A stretch of DNA of 64,000 nt from CAVYUC01 sp963783085 (lineage in GTDB: Bacteria > Bacteroidota > Bacteroidia > Bacteroidales > Prolixibacteraceae). Position 1 is the first letter of the stretch. Every line of letters starts with the position of its first letter. The notes beneath the pieces were generated by a model, which had not been told where the DNA came from, ran no database searches, and saw only the letters and a list, made by a program, of their open reading frames with translations. The position numbers and the translations under genes are program-made. Below are positions 27,741-34,781 of this stretch, piece after piece. The stretch spans positions 930,001 through 994,000 of the forward strand of contig CAWAMJ010000020.1 of the NCBI GenBank assembly GCA_963783085.1, given 5' to 3'.

Positions 27741-28991
27741 ATGAAAATAGAACAACAACTGAAAAAGGTTCTAACGGCTTCTCGGAAGTTAAACCTGGTG
27801 GAGGAAGAAAAAGTAAGGGAAGTGTTGCTCGAACTGGCGACAGAGGCGGAGAAAAATTCGGGATTTATTTTGGCTGAAAATCAGAAAGATTTGGACCGGA
27901 TGGATCCGGAAGACCCGAAATTCGACCGGTTGAAACTATCCGCCGACCGGATTCAGGGAATTGCTGAAGATATGCGAAACGTGGCAAATATGGAATCGCC
28001 GGTTGGAAAAGTGTTGAAAGAAACGGTTCGGCCAAACGGATTGAGAATTAAAAAAATAACGGTTCCTTTTGGTGTAATCGGCATTATTTACGAAGCCCGA
28101 CCCAACGTCACTTTCGATGTATTTTCGCTTTGTTTGAAATCGGGAAATGCCTGTGTACTGAAAGGCGGCAGCGATGCCATCTATTCCAACCAGGCGATTG
28201 TTTCTATCATTCAAAATGTGTTGCGGAAATTTGAAATTGACCAGAATACGGTAGCGCTTTTGCCGGCTGGCCGCGAGGAAACCAACGAAATGCTGCGGGC
28301 CCATGGTTACATCGATTTGATTATTCCGCGCGGCAGCCAGGGGTTGATCAATTTTGTGCGCGAAAATGCTACAATACCCGTAATTGAAACCGGCGCAGGA
28401 ATTTGCCACACGTATTTCGATGAATTTGGCGATGCCGAAAAAGGGCGCGAAATAATTTTCAACGCCAAAACACGGCGGCCATCGGTTTGCAACGCGCTCG
28501 ACTGTCTGGTTATTCACGAAAGCCGTTTAACTGAACTGCCGGCATTTGCCGAAAAACTTTCGGAAGCAAAAGTGCTAATTTATGCTGATGAAAAATCTTT
28601 CGATGTTTTAAAAGGAAAATACCCGCAGGAATTGCTGCAACCTGCAACAGAAGAATCTTTCGGTACAGAATTTCTTTCGTTAAAAATGTCGGTAAAAACG
28701 GTTGGCAGTTTCGATGAAGCGGTCGAACAGGTTAACAAAAATTCATCGAAACACAGCGAAGCGATTATCACGGAAAATGCCGGAAGAATTGCCACATATC
28801 AAAAGCTGGTTGATGCTTCTTCGGTATATTCCAACGCCTCAACAGCATTTACCGACGGCGCGCAGTTTGGCCTCGGCGCGGAAATCGGAATCAGCACACA
28901 AAAGCTGCATGCTCGCGGTCCGATGGCGCTGGAAGAACTCACCAGCTACAAATGGATCATCGAGGGAGACGGGCAGGTGCGGCCAAAATAG
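27741..28991 (+). CDS. proA: Glutamate-5-semialdehyde dehydrogenase (gamma-glutamyl-phosphate reductase)
   Basis: Reduces glutamyl phosphate to the semialdehyde. The NADPH-binding region contains FGVIGIIYEARPNVTFDVF, and the catalytic Cys lies in KTRRPSVCNALDCLV. The C-terminus SSVYSNASTAFTDGAQFGLG followed by EIGISTQKLHARGPM is diagnostic. 416 residues is full length. The last 23 codons are present a second time 739 bases downstream (29661), on the far side of a VapBC-like module, which suggests the 3' end served as a site of insertion or recombination. Confidence 0.95.
   Translation: MKIEQQLKKVLTASRKLNLVEEEKVREVLLELATEAEKNSGFILAENQKDLDRMDPEDPKFDRLKLSADRIQGIAEDMRNVANMESPVGKVLKETVRPNGLRIKKITVPFGVIGIIYEARPNVTFDVFSLCLKSGNACVLKGGSDAIYSNQAIVSIIQNVLRKFEIDQNTVALLPAGREETNEMLRAHGYIDLIIPRGSQGLINFVRENATIPVIETGAGICHTYFDEFGDAEKGREIIFNAKTRRPSVCNALDCLVIHESRLTELPAFAEKLSEAKVLIYADEKSFDVLKGKYPQELLQPATEESFGTEFLSLKMSVKTVGSFDEAVEQVNKNSSKHSEAIITENAGRIATYQKLVDASSVYSNASTAFTDGAQFGLGAEIGISTQKLHARGPMALEELTSYKWIIEGDGQVRPK
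28922..28990. repeat. Direct repeat copy A: 3' end of proA
   Basis: Bases 28922-28979 match 29661-29718 with a single mismatch over 58 bases, and a shorter match (GCCAAAATA) continues after a one-base length change. In this copy the repeat is the coding end of proA, which remains intact. Confidence 0.9.
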
Positions 28992-29029
28992 TCGGGTGAA
29001 AATTGTATATTTGTTTAAAATAGAATGAT

Positions 29030-29239
29030 ATGGAAGCTGACTTATTGATAGATAAATTCCAGAAATTACCCAAAAGTGCCAGAAAAGAGTTGTTGGATTT
29101 TTTGGACTTTTTATCCGCTCGATATGAAAAGAAAAAAGGAAAGGAGAATGAAAATTTTTCTTTTGACTGGGGTGGTGGATTGAAGGAACTCGATGAAACA
29201 TCGGTTGAATTACAACATAAAGCTAATAAATGGAGGTAA
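29030..29239 (+). CDS. Antitoxin-like protein (DUF2281 type), VapB position
   Basis: A 69-residue, highly charged protein. The N-terminal part IDKFQKLPKSARKELLDFLD and the following FLSARYEKKK resemble DUF2281, which is regularly found upstream of PIN-domain toxins; the C-terminus, FDWGGGLKELDE, also fits. Its last 10 bases overlap the toxin start, indicating coupled translation. A TATATTTG at 29006-29013 lies 16 bases before the ATG and is a good -7 element, so the module probably has its own promoter within the proA-argF' interval. Confidence 0.8.
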   Translation: MEADLLIDKFQKLPKSARKELLDFLDFLSARYEKKKGKENENFSFDWGGGLKELDETSVELQHKANKWR

Positions 29240-29619
29240 ACTGTTTAATAGACACCAATATTTTCCTTGAAATTCTTTTGAATCAGGAAAAGAATGAAGT
29301 ATGCAAAGCATATTTGAGTCAAAAGATAGGAAAAATTTGTATGTCGGACTTCTCCTTGCATTCCATTGGGGTAATTCTTTTCAGATATAAAAAGTTTGAT
29401 TTGTTCAATACTTTCGTAAACGACGTTTTAGCTAAAGTAAAACTTGTGACCTTGCAGCCGGGAACTTATATTAGAGTTACAGAAATTGCTAATCAGTTTA
29501 AACTGGATTTTGATGATGCTTATCAGGTCGGTGTTGCTGAAAGTTTAAACCTATCTATTTCAACAATGGATAACGATTTTAGCAAAGTTGGCCAATCGTA
29601 TAAAATCAATTTTATTTAA
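29230..29619 (+). CDS. PIN-domain toxin (VapC-like)
   Basis: A 129-residue PIN-domain ribonuclease. The acidic residues expected for the metal site are seen: D8 in LIDTNIFLEIL, acidic residues in FKLDFDDAYQVGVAE, and D in STMDNDF. The ATG overlaps the upstream antitoxin-like gene by 10 bases. The module sits between proA and a second copy of the proA 3' end. RNA targets cannot be read from sequence. Confidence 0.85.
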   Translation: MEVNCLIDTNIFLEILLNQEKNEVCKAYLSQKIGKICMSDFSLHSIGVILFRYKKFDLFNTFVNDVLAKVKLVTLQPGTYIRVTEIANQFKLDFDDAYQVGVAESLNLSISTMDNDFSKVGQSYKINFI

Positions 29620-29660
29620 ATAAGATCGTATTTTTCACGAAAGTTGCCACTCATTATTCT

Positions 29661-29730
29661 GATGGCGCTGGAAGAACTCACCAGCTACAAATGGATCATC
29701 GGGGGAGACGGGCAGGTGTGAGCCAAAATA
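29661..29730. repeat. Direct repeat copy B: detached 3' end of proA
   Basis: A non-coding copy of the last part of proA (58 of which 57 bases match copy A), followed by GCCAAAATA. It lies just before the second toxin-antitoxin module. The sequence after both copies also shares a TATATTTG promoter-like element (29006 and 29745), so the homologous block may extend loosely to about 100 bases. Confidence 0.9.
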
Positions 29731-29768
29731 AATTGGGAATTGAGTATATTTGTATAAATTGGATTACA

Positions 29769-30005
29769 ATGAGCACGGTAGAGTTAAGACATATTATTGC
29801 TGAACAATTATCTCAAATTGAAGATGTTACATTTTTGGAGGCAATTAAAACAATCATTGATTCAAAAATTTCAGATGGAATTTATCAATTGAGTGATTTT
29901 CAAAAAGAACGTGTTGATAATGCGAGAGAAGAATTGAAAAATTATGAAACCATTTCTCACGAAGAAGTTCAAAAAGAAATCAACAAATGGCTGAAAGAAA
30001 AATAG
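29769..30005 (+). CDS. Antitoxin-like protein of a ParE/RelE module
   Basis: A 78-residue helical protein starting MSTVELRHIIAEQLSQIED, with a Lys/Glu-rich C-terminus. I do not recognise a named family, but its size, position and 19-base overlap with the RelE/ParE-like gene fit an antitoxin of the addiction-module type. ATG 29769 is chosen; a longer upstream reading would run through the proA-derived repeat. TATATTTG at 29745-29752 is a plausible -7 element. Confidence 0.7.
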   Translation: MSTVELRHIIAEQLSQIEDVTFLEAIKTIIDSKISDGIYQLSDFQKERVDNAREELKNYETISHEEVQKEINKWLKEK

Positions 30006-30298
30006 TTTGGTCAACGAAAGCCAAAAATGATTTATTTGAGATTCTGAATTTTTATGTTGAAAGAAATGGTACTCCGGCTTACAGTATAAAACTTAACAAC
30101 CGCATTCATAAAAGTCTTCAGTTAATTTCGAAATATCCTAACATCGGAACAGAATCGAACTATCCATCTGTTCGTGTTTTAATTACCGGAGATTACCAGA
30201 TTATTTATGAAATTTTTGACCAACTTATACTGGTAATTATGCTTTGGGATTGCAGACGAAATCCGGAAGATAAGAAAATTGGGAAAAGACTAAAATAA
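29987..30298 (+). CDS. RelE/ParE family toxin
   Basis: A 103-residue protein with the ParE/RelE fold pattern: WSTKAKNDLFEILNFYVERNG at the N-terminus, ISKYPNIGTESNYPSVRVL in the middle, and YQIIYEIFDQLILVIMLWDCR ending in RRNPED. The C-terminal Trp-Asp-x-Arg-Arg is typical of ParE-like toxins. Whether it targets gyrase (ParE) or ribosome-bound mRNA (RelE) cannot be decided here. It overlaps its antitoxin by 19 bases and is followed by argF' after 58 bases. Confidence 0.85.
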   Translation: MAERKIVWSTKAKNDLFEILNFYVERNGTPAYSIKLNNRIHKSLQLISKYPNIGTESNYPSVRVLITGDYQIIYEIFDQLILVIMLWDCRRNPEDKKIGKRLK

Positions 30299-30356
30299 GA
30301 TATTAAATTCAAATGGGAAATAATAAAAAACTTCATAATCTTCTGACTATTACAGT

Positions 30357-31304
30357 ATGAAAAATTTCACTTCAGTAAAAGATATTCCAGATTTAAAAAA
30401 GGCAGTTGAAATCGCTTTCGATGTAAAGAAAAACAAGTTTGCATACCAGCATCTGGGAAGAAATAAAACCATGGTGCTGATCTTTTTCAACTCAAGTTTG
30501 CGCACCCGGTTAAGCACTCAAAAAGCAGCAATGAATCTGGGAATGAATACAATGGTGCTGAACGTTAGCGAAGACGGCTGGCAACTGGAGTCGGAACTGG
30601 GCGTGGTTATGGATGGCGACAAACCGGAACATCTGCTGGAAGCCATTCCTGTAATTGGCCGGTACTGCGATGTGATAGGCGTGAGGGCTTTTGCCCGTTT
30701 TCAAAACAGGGACGATGATTATTCCGAAAAAATACTGAATCAGTTTATTAAATATGCCGGAGTGCCGGTTGTAAGCATGGAAGGCGCCACCCGACACCCA
30801 TTGCAAAGTTACGCCGATTTGGTAACCATTGAAGAATTCAAAACAAAGGATCGCCCTAAAGTGGTGCTAACCTGGGCGCCCCATCCAAAAGCGCTGCCAC
30901 AGGCAGTTGCCAATTCGTTTGTGGAGTGGATGCGCGAGACTGATTACGAACTGGTGGTTTCTCATCCGAAAGGATACGAACTGGCCCCTGAATTTATGGG
31001 CGATGTGAAAGTGGAATACGACCAAAAAAAGGCATTTGAAGGGGCCGATTTTATTTATGCAAAAAACTGGGCTTCGTACAGCAGCTACGGGCAAATTTTA
31101 TCGATGGATTACAACTGGACAGTAAATGAAGAAAAAATGGCGCTGACCAATCATGCCAAATTTATGCACTGTCTGCCGGTGCGCCGGAATGTAGTGGTCA
31201 CCGACGGTGTTATCGACAGTCCAAATTCAATTGTAGTGCAGCAGGCAGCCAACCGCGAAGTTACAGCCCAGGCAGTTCTGAAAATGATTTTGGAGGATAT
31301 GTGA
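30357..31304 (+). CDS. argF': N-succinylornithine carbamoyltransferase
   Basis: A transcarbamylase of the acylated-ornithine type. The carbamoyl-phosphate site is FFNSSLRTRLSTQKAAMN, which differs from the STRTR of ordinary OTCase. ATRHPLQSYADL and FMHCLPVRRNVVVTD follow. Residue 90 is Pro in GDKPEHLLEA; in the Bacteroides fragilis enzyme Pro90 marks N-succinyl specificity, where the acetylornithine enzyme of Xanthomonas has Glu. 315 residues fits. The gene is flanked by toxin-antitoxin modules on both sides, separating it from proA and hisA. Confidence 0.93.
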   Translation: MKNFTSVKDIPDLKKAVEIAFDVKKNKFAYQHLGRNKTMVLIFFNSSLRTRLSTQKAAMNLGMNTMVLNVSEDGWQLESELGVVMDGDKPEHLLEAIPVIGRYCDVIGVRAFARFQNRDDDYSEKILNQFIKYAGVPVVSMEGATRHPLQSYADLVTIEEFKTKDRPKVVLTWAPHPKALPQAVANSFVEWMRETDYELVVSHPKGYELAPEFMGDVKVEYDQKKAFEGADFIYAKNWASYSSYGQILSMDYNWTVNEEKMALTNHAKFMHCLPVRRNVVVTDGVIDSPNSIVVQQAANREVTAQAVLKMILEDM

Positions 31305-31319
31305 GAAGTAGTAATTTTG
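31288..31319 (+). promoter_or_regulatory. Promoter of the third TA module, inside the argF' 3' end
   Basis: TTTTG at 31288-31292, a 19-base spacer, and TAATTTTG at 31312-31319 match the Bacteroidota promoter. The -33 element lies within the last codons of argF'. The antitoxin ATG is 18 bases after the -7 element. Confidence 0.7.
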
Positions 31320-31336
31320 TTCCAGATACTAATGTT

Positions 31337-31552
31337 ATGAAATCCATTACAATCGATATTTCAGATAAGGTTTACAATTCTTTCCGCAACCTCTTGAAAC
31401 AGTTGCCGAAAGGCAGTTTCAAAATTTACGATAATGATCCGGATGATTTGACTGCTGAAGAAAAAAAAGCTTATTATTCGGTACAAAAGAAAATAGAGAA
31501 GGATGATTTCAGTGATTTTGAGGATTGGGATGAAGTGAAAAAAAGCTTTTGA
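31337..31552 (+). CDS. Antitoxin-like protein of a RelE/YafQ module
   Basis: A 71-residue acidic protein starting MKSITIDISDKVYNSFRNLL. The central region FKIYDNDPDDLTAEEKKAYY and an Asp/Glu-rich C-terminus are typical of small Bacteroidota antitoxins placed before RelE/YafQ toxins. No named family is recognised. The internal ATG is preferred to an upstream GTG because it follows a good promoter. Its TGA overlaps the toxin ATG (TGATG). Confidence 0.75.
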   Translation: MKSITIDISDKVYNSFRNLLKQLPKGSFKIYDNDPDDLTAEEKKAYYSVQKKIEKDDFSDFEDWDEVKKSF

Positions 31553-31818
31553 TGTACTCCCTTATCATTCATAAAAAGGCTGCAAAATTTTTGAAGTCCC
31601 GAAATTCTTCCACAAAAAGAACAATTAAAAGAAAATTGGATTTGTTAAAAGAAGATCCGTTTTCACACGAACAGCTCGATATTAAAAAACTTAAAGGCAT
31701 TGAAAATATGTACCGTTTGAGAATCGGTACGATTCGAATAATTTATCAGGTCGAGGAGCATAAGTTGCTGATTTTGGTTATTTCAGCCGGAACAAGGGGC
31801 GATGTTTATAAACAGTAA
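31552..31818 (+). CDS. RelE/YafQ-like mRNA interferase toxin
   Basis: An 88-residue RelE-fold protein: YSLIIHKKAAKFLKSRNSST, then the basic DIKKLKGIENMYRLRIGTIR and the C-terminal IIYQVEEHKLLILVIS with a final AGTRGDVYK. The pattern KLKG-x3-YRLRIG-x-RIIY is the classic RelE core. Start and stop overlaps are tight: the ATG overlaps the antitoxin stop, and hisA begins one base after its own stop, so hisA may be transcribed through this module. Confidence 0.88.
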   Translation: MYSLIIHKKAAKFLKSRNSSTKRTIKRKLDLLKEDPFSHEQLDIKKLKGIENMYRLRIGTIRIIYQVEEHKLLILVISAGTRGDVYKQ

Positions 31819-31819
31819 A

Positions 31820-32560
31820 ATGACTAAAAAAATTGAAATAATACCAGCCATCGATATTATCGAAGGTAAATGTGTGCGGCTTTCACAAGGCGACTACAAT
31901 CAGAAAACCGTTTACAATGAAGACCCGCTGGAGGTGGCAAAAAAGTTTGAAACCGCCGGAATCAAACGGTTGCATTTGGTTGATTTGGATGGCGCCAAAG
32001 CCAAACATATTGTCAATTACAAAGTGCTGGAAAAAATTGCTGTCAAAACAAACCTGGTTATTGATTTTGGCGGCGGATTAAAGTCGGATGAAGATTTAAA
32101 AATTGCCTTTCATTCAGGGGCAGCTATGGTCACCGGAGGCAGTATTGCCGTTAAAGAAAAGGACATTTTTTTAAGTTGGCTGGAAAAATACGGCAACGAA
32201 AAAATCATCCTCGGCGCCGATGCAAAAGACGGAAATATTGCTGTTAGCGGTTGGCAGGAATCTACCGAAATTCCGGTCATCGATTTTATTGAACAGTTTT
32301 ATTCCGAAGGAATTAAAAAAGTGATTTCCACTGACATCAGCCGCGATGGAATGCTCAGCGGACCTTCGTTTGAATTATATGCTGAAATTCTGGAAAAGCT
32401 TCCTGAAGTGGAAATTATTGCCAGTGGCGGAATTGCTTCCATGGATGATATTTTAAAGTTGAATGAAATGGATGTGCCGGGTGTGATTACCGGCAAAGCA
32501 ATTTATGAAGGGAAAATCAGTTTAAAAGATATTGAAAAATATAACCGTTATAATTCATAA
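31820..32560 (+). CDS. hisA: HisA, ProFAR isomerase
   Basis: Histidine biosynthesis isomerase with a TIM-barrel fold. The N-terminal IIPAIDIIEGKCVRLSQGDY carries the catalytic Asp and phosphate-site residues; HLVDLDGAKAKHIVNY, VTGGSIAVKEK, STDISRDGMLSGPSFELY and ASGGIASMDDILKL follow in order. 246 residues is typical. ATG 31820 is chosen over an upstream frame extension that lies inside the toxin gene. It is separated from hisF by a two-gene SatD-like/DUF3307 cassette. The upstream his genes (hisG, D, C, B, H) are not in the window. Confidence 0.95.
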   Translation: MTKKIEIIPAIDIIEGKCVRLSQGDYNQKTVYNEDPLEVAKKFETAGIKRLHLVDLDGAKAKHIVNYKVLEKIAVKTNLVIDFGGGLKSDEDLKIAFHSGAAMVTGGSIAVKEKDIFLSWLEKYGNEKIILGADAKDGNIAVSGWQESTEIPVIDFIEQFYSEGIKKVISTDISRDGMLSGPSFELYAEILEKLPEVEIIASGGIASMDDILKLNEMDVPGVITGKAIYEGKISLKDIEKYNRYNS

Positions 32561-32569
32561 TGAAAGGAT

Positions 32570-32615
32570 ATAACTTTTAAAGGTTATATTTTATTTTATA
32601 ACCAAATTTGGTTAT
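32570..32615. promoter_or_regulatory. Two 18-base palindromes, likely operators of the SatD-like gene
   Basis: ATAACCAAATTTGGTTAT at 32598-32615 is a perfect 18-base palindrome. ATAACTTTTAAAGGTTAT at 32570-32587 is the same element with one altered arm position. Ten bases separate them (28 between centres). They end 9 bases before the GTG start of a gene whose product has a helix-turn-helix, so autoregulation is plausible. Confidence 0.7.
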
Positions 32616-32624
32616 ATTTATGAG

Positions 32625-33260
32625 GTGAAAAATAAAAAACAAATAGCAGTTATTACCGGAGACATTGTCAATTCTTCAAAATTAACCGTAGAGCAAAAAG
32701 AGACAGTCAAGGAAAGGTTTGTTGAATTAGCAGGGAACGATGCGTTGCTAAAACCGAAATTTTACCGGGGTGACAGTTTTCAGGTGGCAGCAAAACCGGA
32801 AGCAGCATTATCACTCGTCCTAAAATTCAGGTTTGAATTGAGACGCTTGAACGAAAACAATGATGTGCGGGCCTCCATTGGAATTGGTGAAATTTCGGCG
32901 TGGAACGAAGATGTGTTGCTGGCTGGCGGTTCTGCTTTCGAACGTTCCGGAAAAAAACTGGACGAACTCAAAAAAAAAGGACTTCGCATTGTTATTACCA
33001 CCGGAAATCCGGAGTTGGACGAAGAATTGGAAACCTATTGTGTAATGGCCGATTCGCTTTTGAATAATCTGACAACGGTGCAGGCAAATATCGTTTTTTA
33101 CAAACTTGCTGATTTGCCGCAGGAAAACATTGCAGAAATACTTGAAATCACGCAGCCGTCGGTGAGTAAAACACTGAAAGCAGCCAACTGGAAAGCCATT
33201 GAAAGGTTTATAAAAAGATACCGGCAAATTATAGAAAAAAATTATGGGAATTCTGAATAG
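32625..33260 (+). CDS. SatD-like protein with C-terminal helix-turn-helix
   Basis: A 211-residue protein. The N-terminal part (IAVITGDIVNSSKL and FYRGDSFQVAA, then RASIGIGEIS) resembles the SatD family, reminiscent of a nucleotidyl-cyclase-like fold. The C-terminus (NIAEILEITQPSVSKTLKAA) looks like a winged or simple helix-turn-helix. The start is GTG 32625; an ATG just upstream is out of frame. Paired palindromes lie directly before it. It overlaps the next gene by 17 bases. The biological role of this family in Bacteroidota is not known to me; sensing plus repression is inference. Confidence 0.75.
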   Translation: MKNKKQIAVITGDIVNSSKLTVEQKETVKERFVELAGNDALLKPKFYRGDSFQVAAKPEAALSLVLKFRFELRRLNENNDVRASIGIGEISAWNEDVLLAGGSAFERSGKKLDELKKKGLRIVITTGNPELDEELETYCVMADSLLNNLTTVQANIVFYKLADLPQENIAEILEITQPSVSKTLKAANWKAIERFIKRYRQIIEKNYGNSE

Positions 33261-33936
33261 CATTTTTCTACCCTTACTGGCTGGCCATTTAATTGCCGAC
33301 TTCTGGCTGCAGCCCGGTTCGTGGGTCCTTCAGAAAAAACAAAGTGGGCTGAAATCAACGGAAATGTTTGTGCATTGTGCAATTGCAGCTATTCTTCCGG
33401 TGCTTTTTACCTTTCAGTTAAATCTTTGGTGGTTTATCCCGGCAATTTTTGCCACCCATATTATAATCGATTTTTTTAAGTCGAAAATAAAAGACAACAT
33501 TCCGGCATTTTTAGCCGATCAGTTGTTACATGTGGCAGTTCTTTGGATATTAGCTGTTTACGGAACGAAAACCGAAATGCCTTCAGGTGCAATAATTTTT
33601 TGGCTTTATGCCGTCGGGTTCATTTTAATTACCAGTCCGCTGGGAATTTTAACCGGCAAAATGCTGGCTGTGGTTCTGCCCGAAAAGGGGAAATCTTTTC
33701 AACTGGATGTTTCAGGCTGGATTGGAATTATGGAACGAGTTCTGATTTTGATTTTTATAACTTCCGGGCAGTTTTCCGCTATCGGGTTTTTAATCGCTGC
33801 CAAATCAGTTTTCCGGTTTAACGACACCCGTGAAGACGGGAATAAAAAGGCGGAGTATTTTTTACTGGGGACTTTAATTTCGTTCACGTTGGCTATTGTA
33901 ACAGGTTTATTGATAAAATATTTAATCAGGATTTAA
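33244..33936 (+). CDS. DUF3307 membrane protein
   Basis: A 230-residue integral membrane protein with about six hydrophobic segments. The N-terminal FLPLLAGHLIADFWLQPGSW and a second AIFATHIIIDFFKSK carry the two His/Asp motifs (GHLxADF, THxxIDF) that mark DUF3307. The repeated His-Asp pairs inside the membrane suggest a metal or small-ligand site, but this is inference. It overlaps the SatD-like gene, forming a tight two-gene cassette inserted between hisA and hisF. No function is established. Confidence 0.8.
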   Translation: MGILNSIFLPLLAGHLIADFWLQPGSWVLQKKQSGLKSTEMFVHCAIAAILPVLFTFQLNLWWFIPAIFATHIIIDFFKSKIKDNIPAFLADQLLHVAVLWILAVYGTKTEMPSGAIIFWLYAVGFILITSPLGILTGKMLAVVLPEKGKSFQLDVSGWIGIMERVLILIFITSGQFSAIGFLIAAKSVFRFNDTREDGNKKAEYFLLGTLISFTLAIVTGLLIKYLIRI

Positions 33937-33971
33937 CTCCTTCCCTTTTGGGGAAGGTTGGGAAGGGGCTT
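33937..33971. repeat. Intergenic hairpin repeat before hisF
   Basis: CCTTCCC (33939-33945) and GGGAAGG (33951-33957) form a stem, followed by a partial second copy (GGGAAGGGGC). This kind of CTCC-stem sequence is a familiar dispersed intergenic element in Bacteroidota. It lies directly between the DUF3307 stop and the hisF start, at the right edge of the inserted cassette. Confidence 0.65.
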
Positions 33972-33975
33972 CTTT

Positions 33976-34732
33976 ATGCTTGCAAAACGAATCATACCAT
34001 GTTTGGATATCCGGAACGGACAAACCGTGAAGGGAATCAATTTTGTGAATATCCAGGAAGTGGGCGACCCGGTGGAATTGGGGGCAAAATATGCCGCCGA
34101 CGGCGCCGATGAACTGGTTTTCCTTGATATTACCGCTACCCACGAAGGCCGGAAAACATTTGTGGAGCTGGTAAAACGCATTGCCGCACATCTGAATATT
34201 CCGTTCACTGTTGGCGGTGGAATCAGTGAACTGAGGGATGCTGAAAAGTTGCTGAGCGCCGGCGCCGATAAAATTTCCATCAATTCTTCTGCAGTGCAGA
34301 AATCCAAAATTGATTGACGAACTGGCGCTGAATTTTGGGAGCCAGTTTGTGGTTGTAGCAATCGACGCACGCGGCGACGGGAAAAATCACTGGACGGTAA
34401 CCGTTAACGGCGGCCGCATTCCTACCGATAAAGAATTGTTTTCGTGGGCCAAAGAGGCGGAAGATCGCGGCGCCGGAGAAATTCTGTTTACCTCAATGAA
34501 CCACGACGGAACGAAAAACGGTTTTGCCAACGAGCAGCTTGCACAAATGGCCGACATGTTGAAAATCCCGGTCATCGCGTCGGGCGGGGCAGGGAAAATG
34601 GAACATTTTGTTGATGTATTTACCAAAGGAAAAGCTGACGCCGGACTGGCTGCCAGTATCTTTCACTACAATGAAATTCCCATTCCAACCTTAAAAAGGT
34701 ATTTAAAAGAAAACGGAATTGTTATTCGGTAA
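33976..34732 (+). CDS. hisF: HisF, imidazole glycerol phosphate synthase cyclase subunit (one-base frameshift)
   Basis: TIM-barrel cyclase of histidine synthesis. MLAKRIIPCLDIRNGQTVKG starts the protein, with FTVGGGISELRDAEKLLSAG, VVAIDARGDG and VIASGGAGKMEHF later. The frame breaks at 34300-34302: the AAA in CAGAAATCC should be AA, giving QNPKLIDELALNFG. Corrected, it is 251 residues, the exact family size. Its partner hisH is not in the window. The start at 33976 is set by the conserved N-terminus. Confidence 0.92.
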
Positions 34733-34781
34733 AAAAACTGCAAGTCGTATATTCGCAACAAATTGGAAATCATAAATACAG

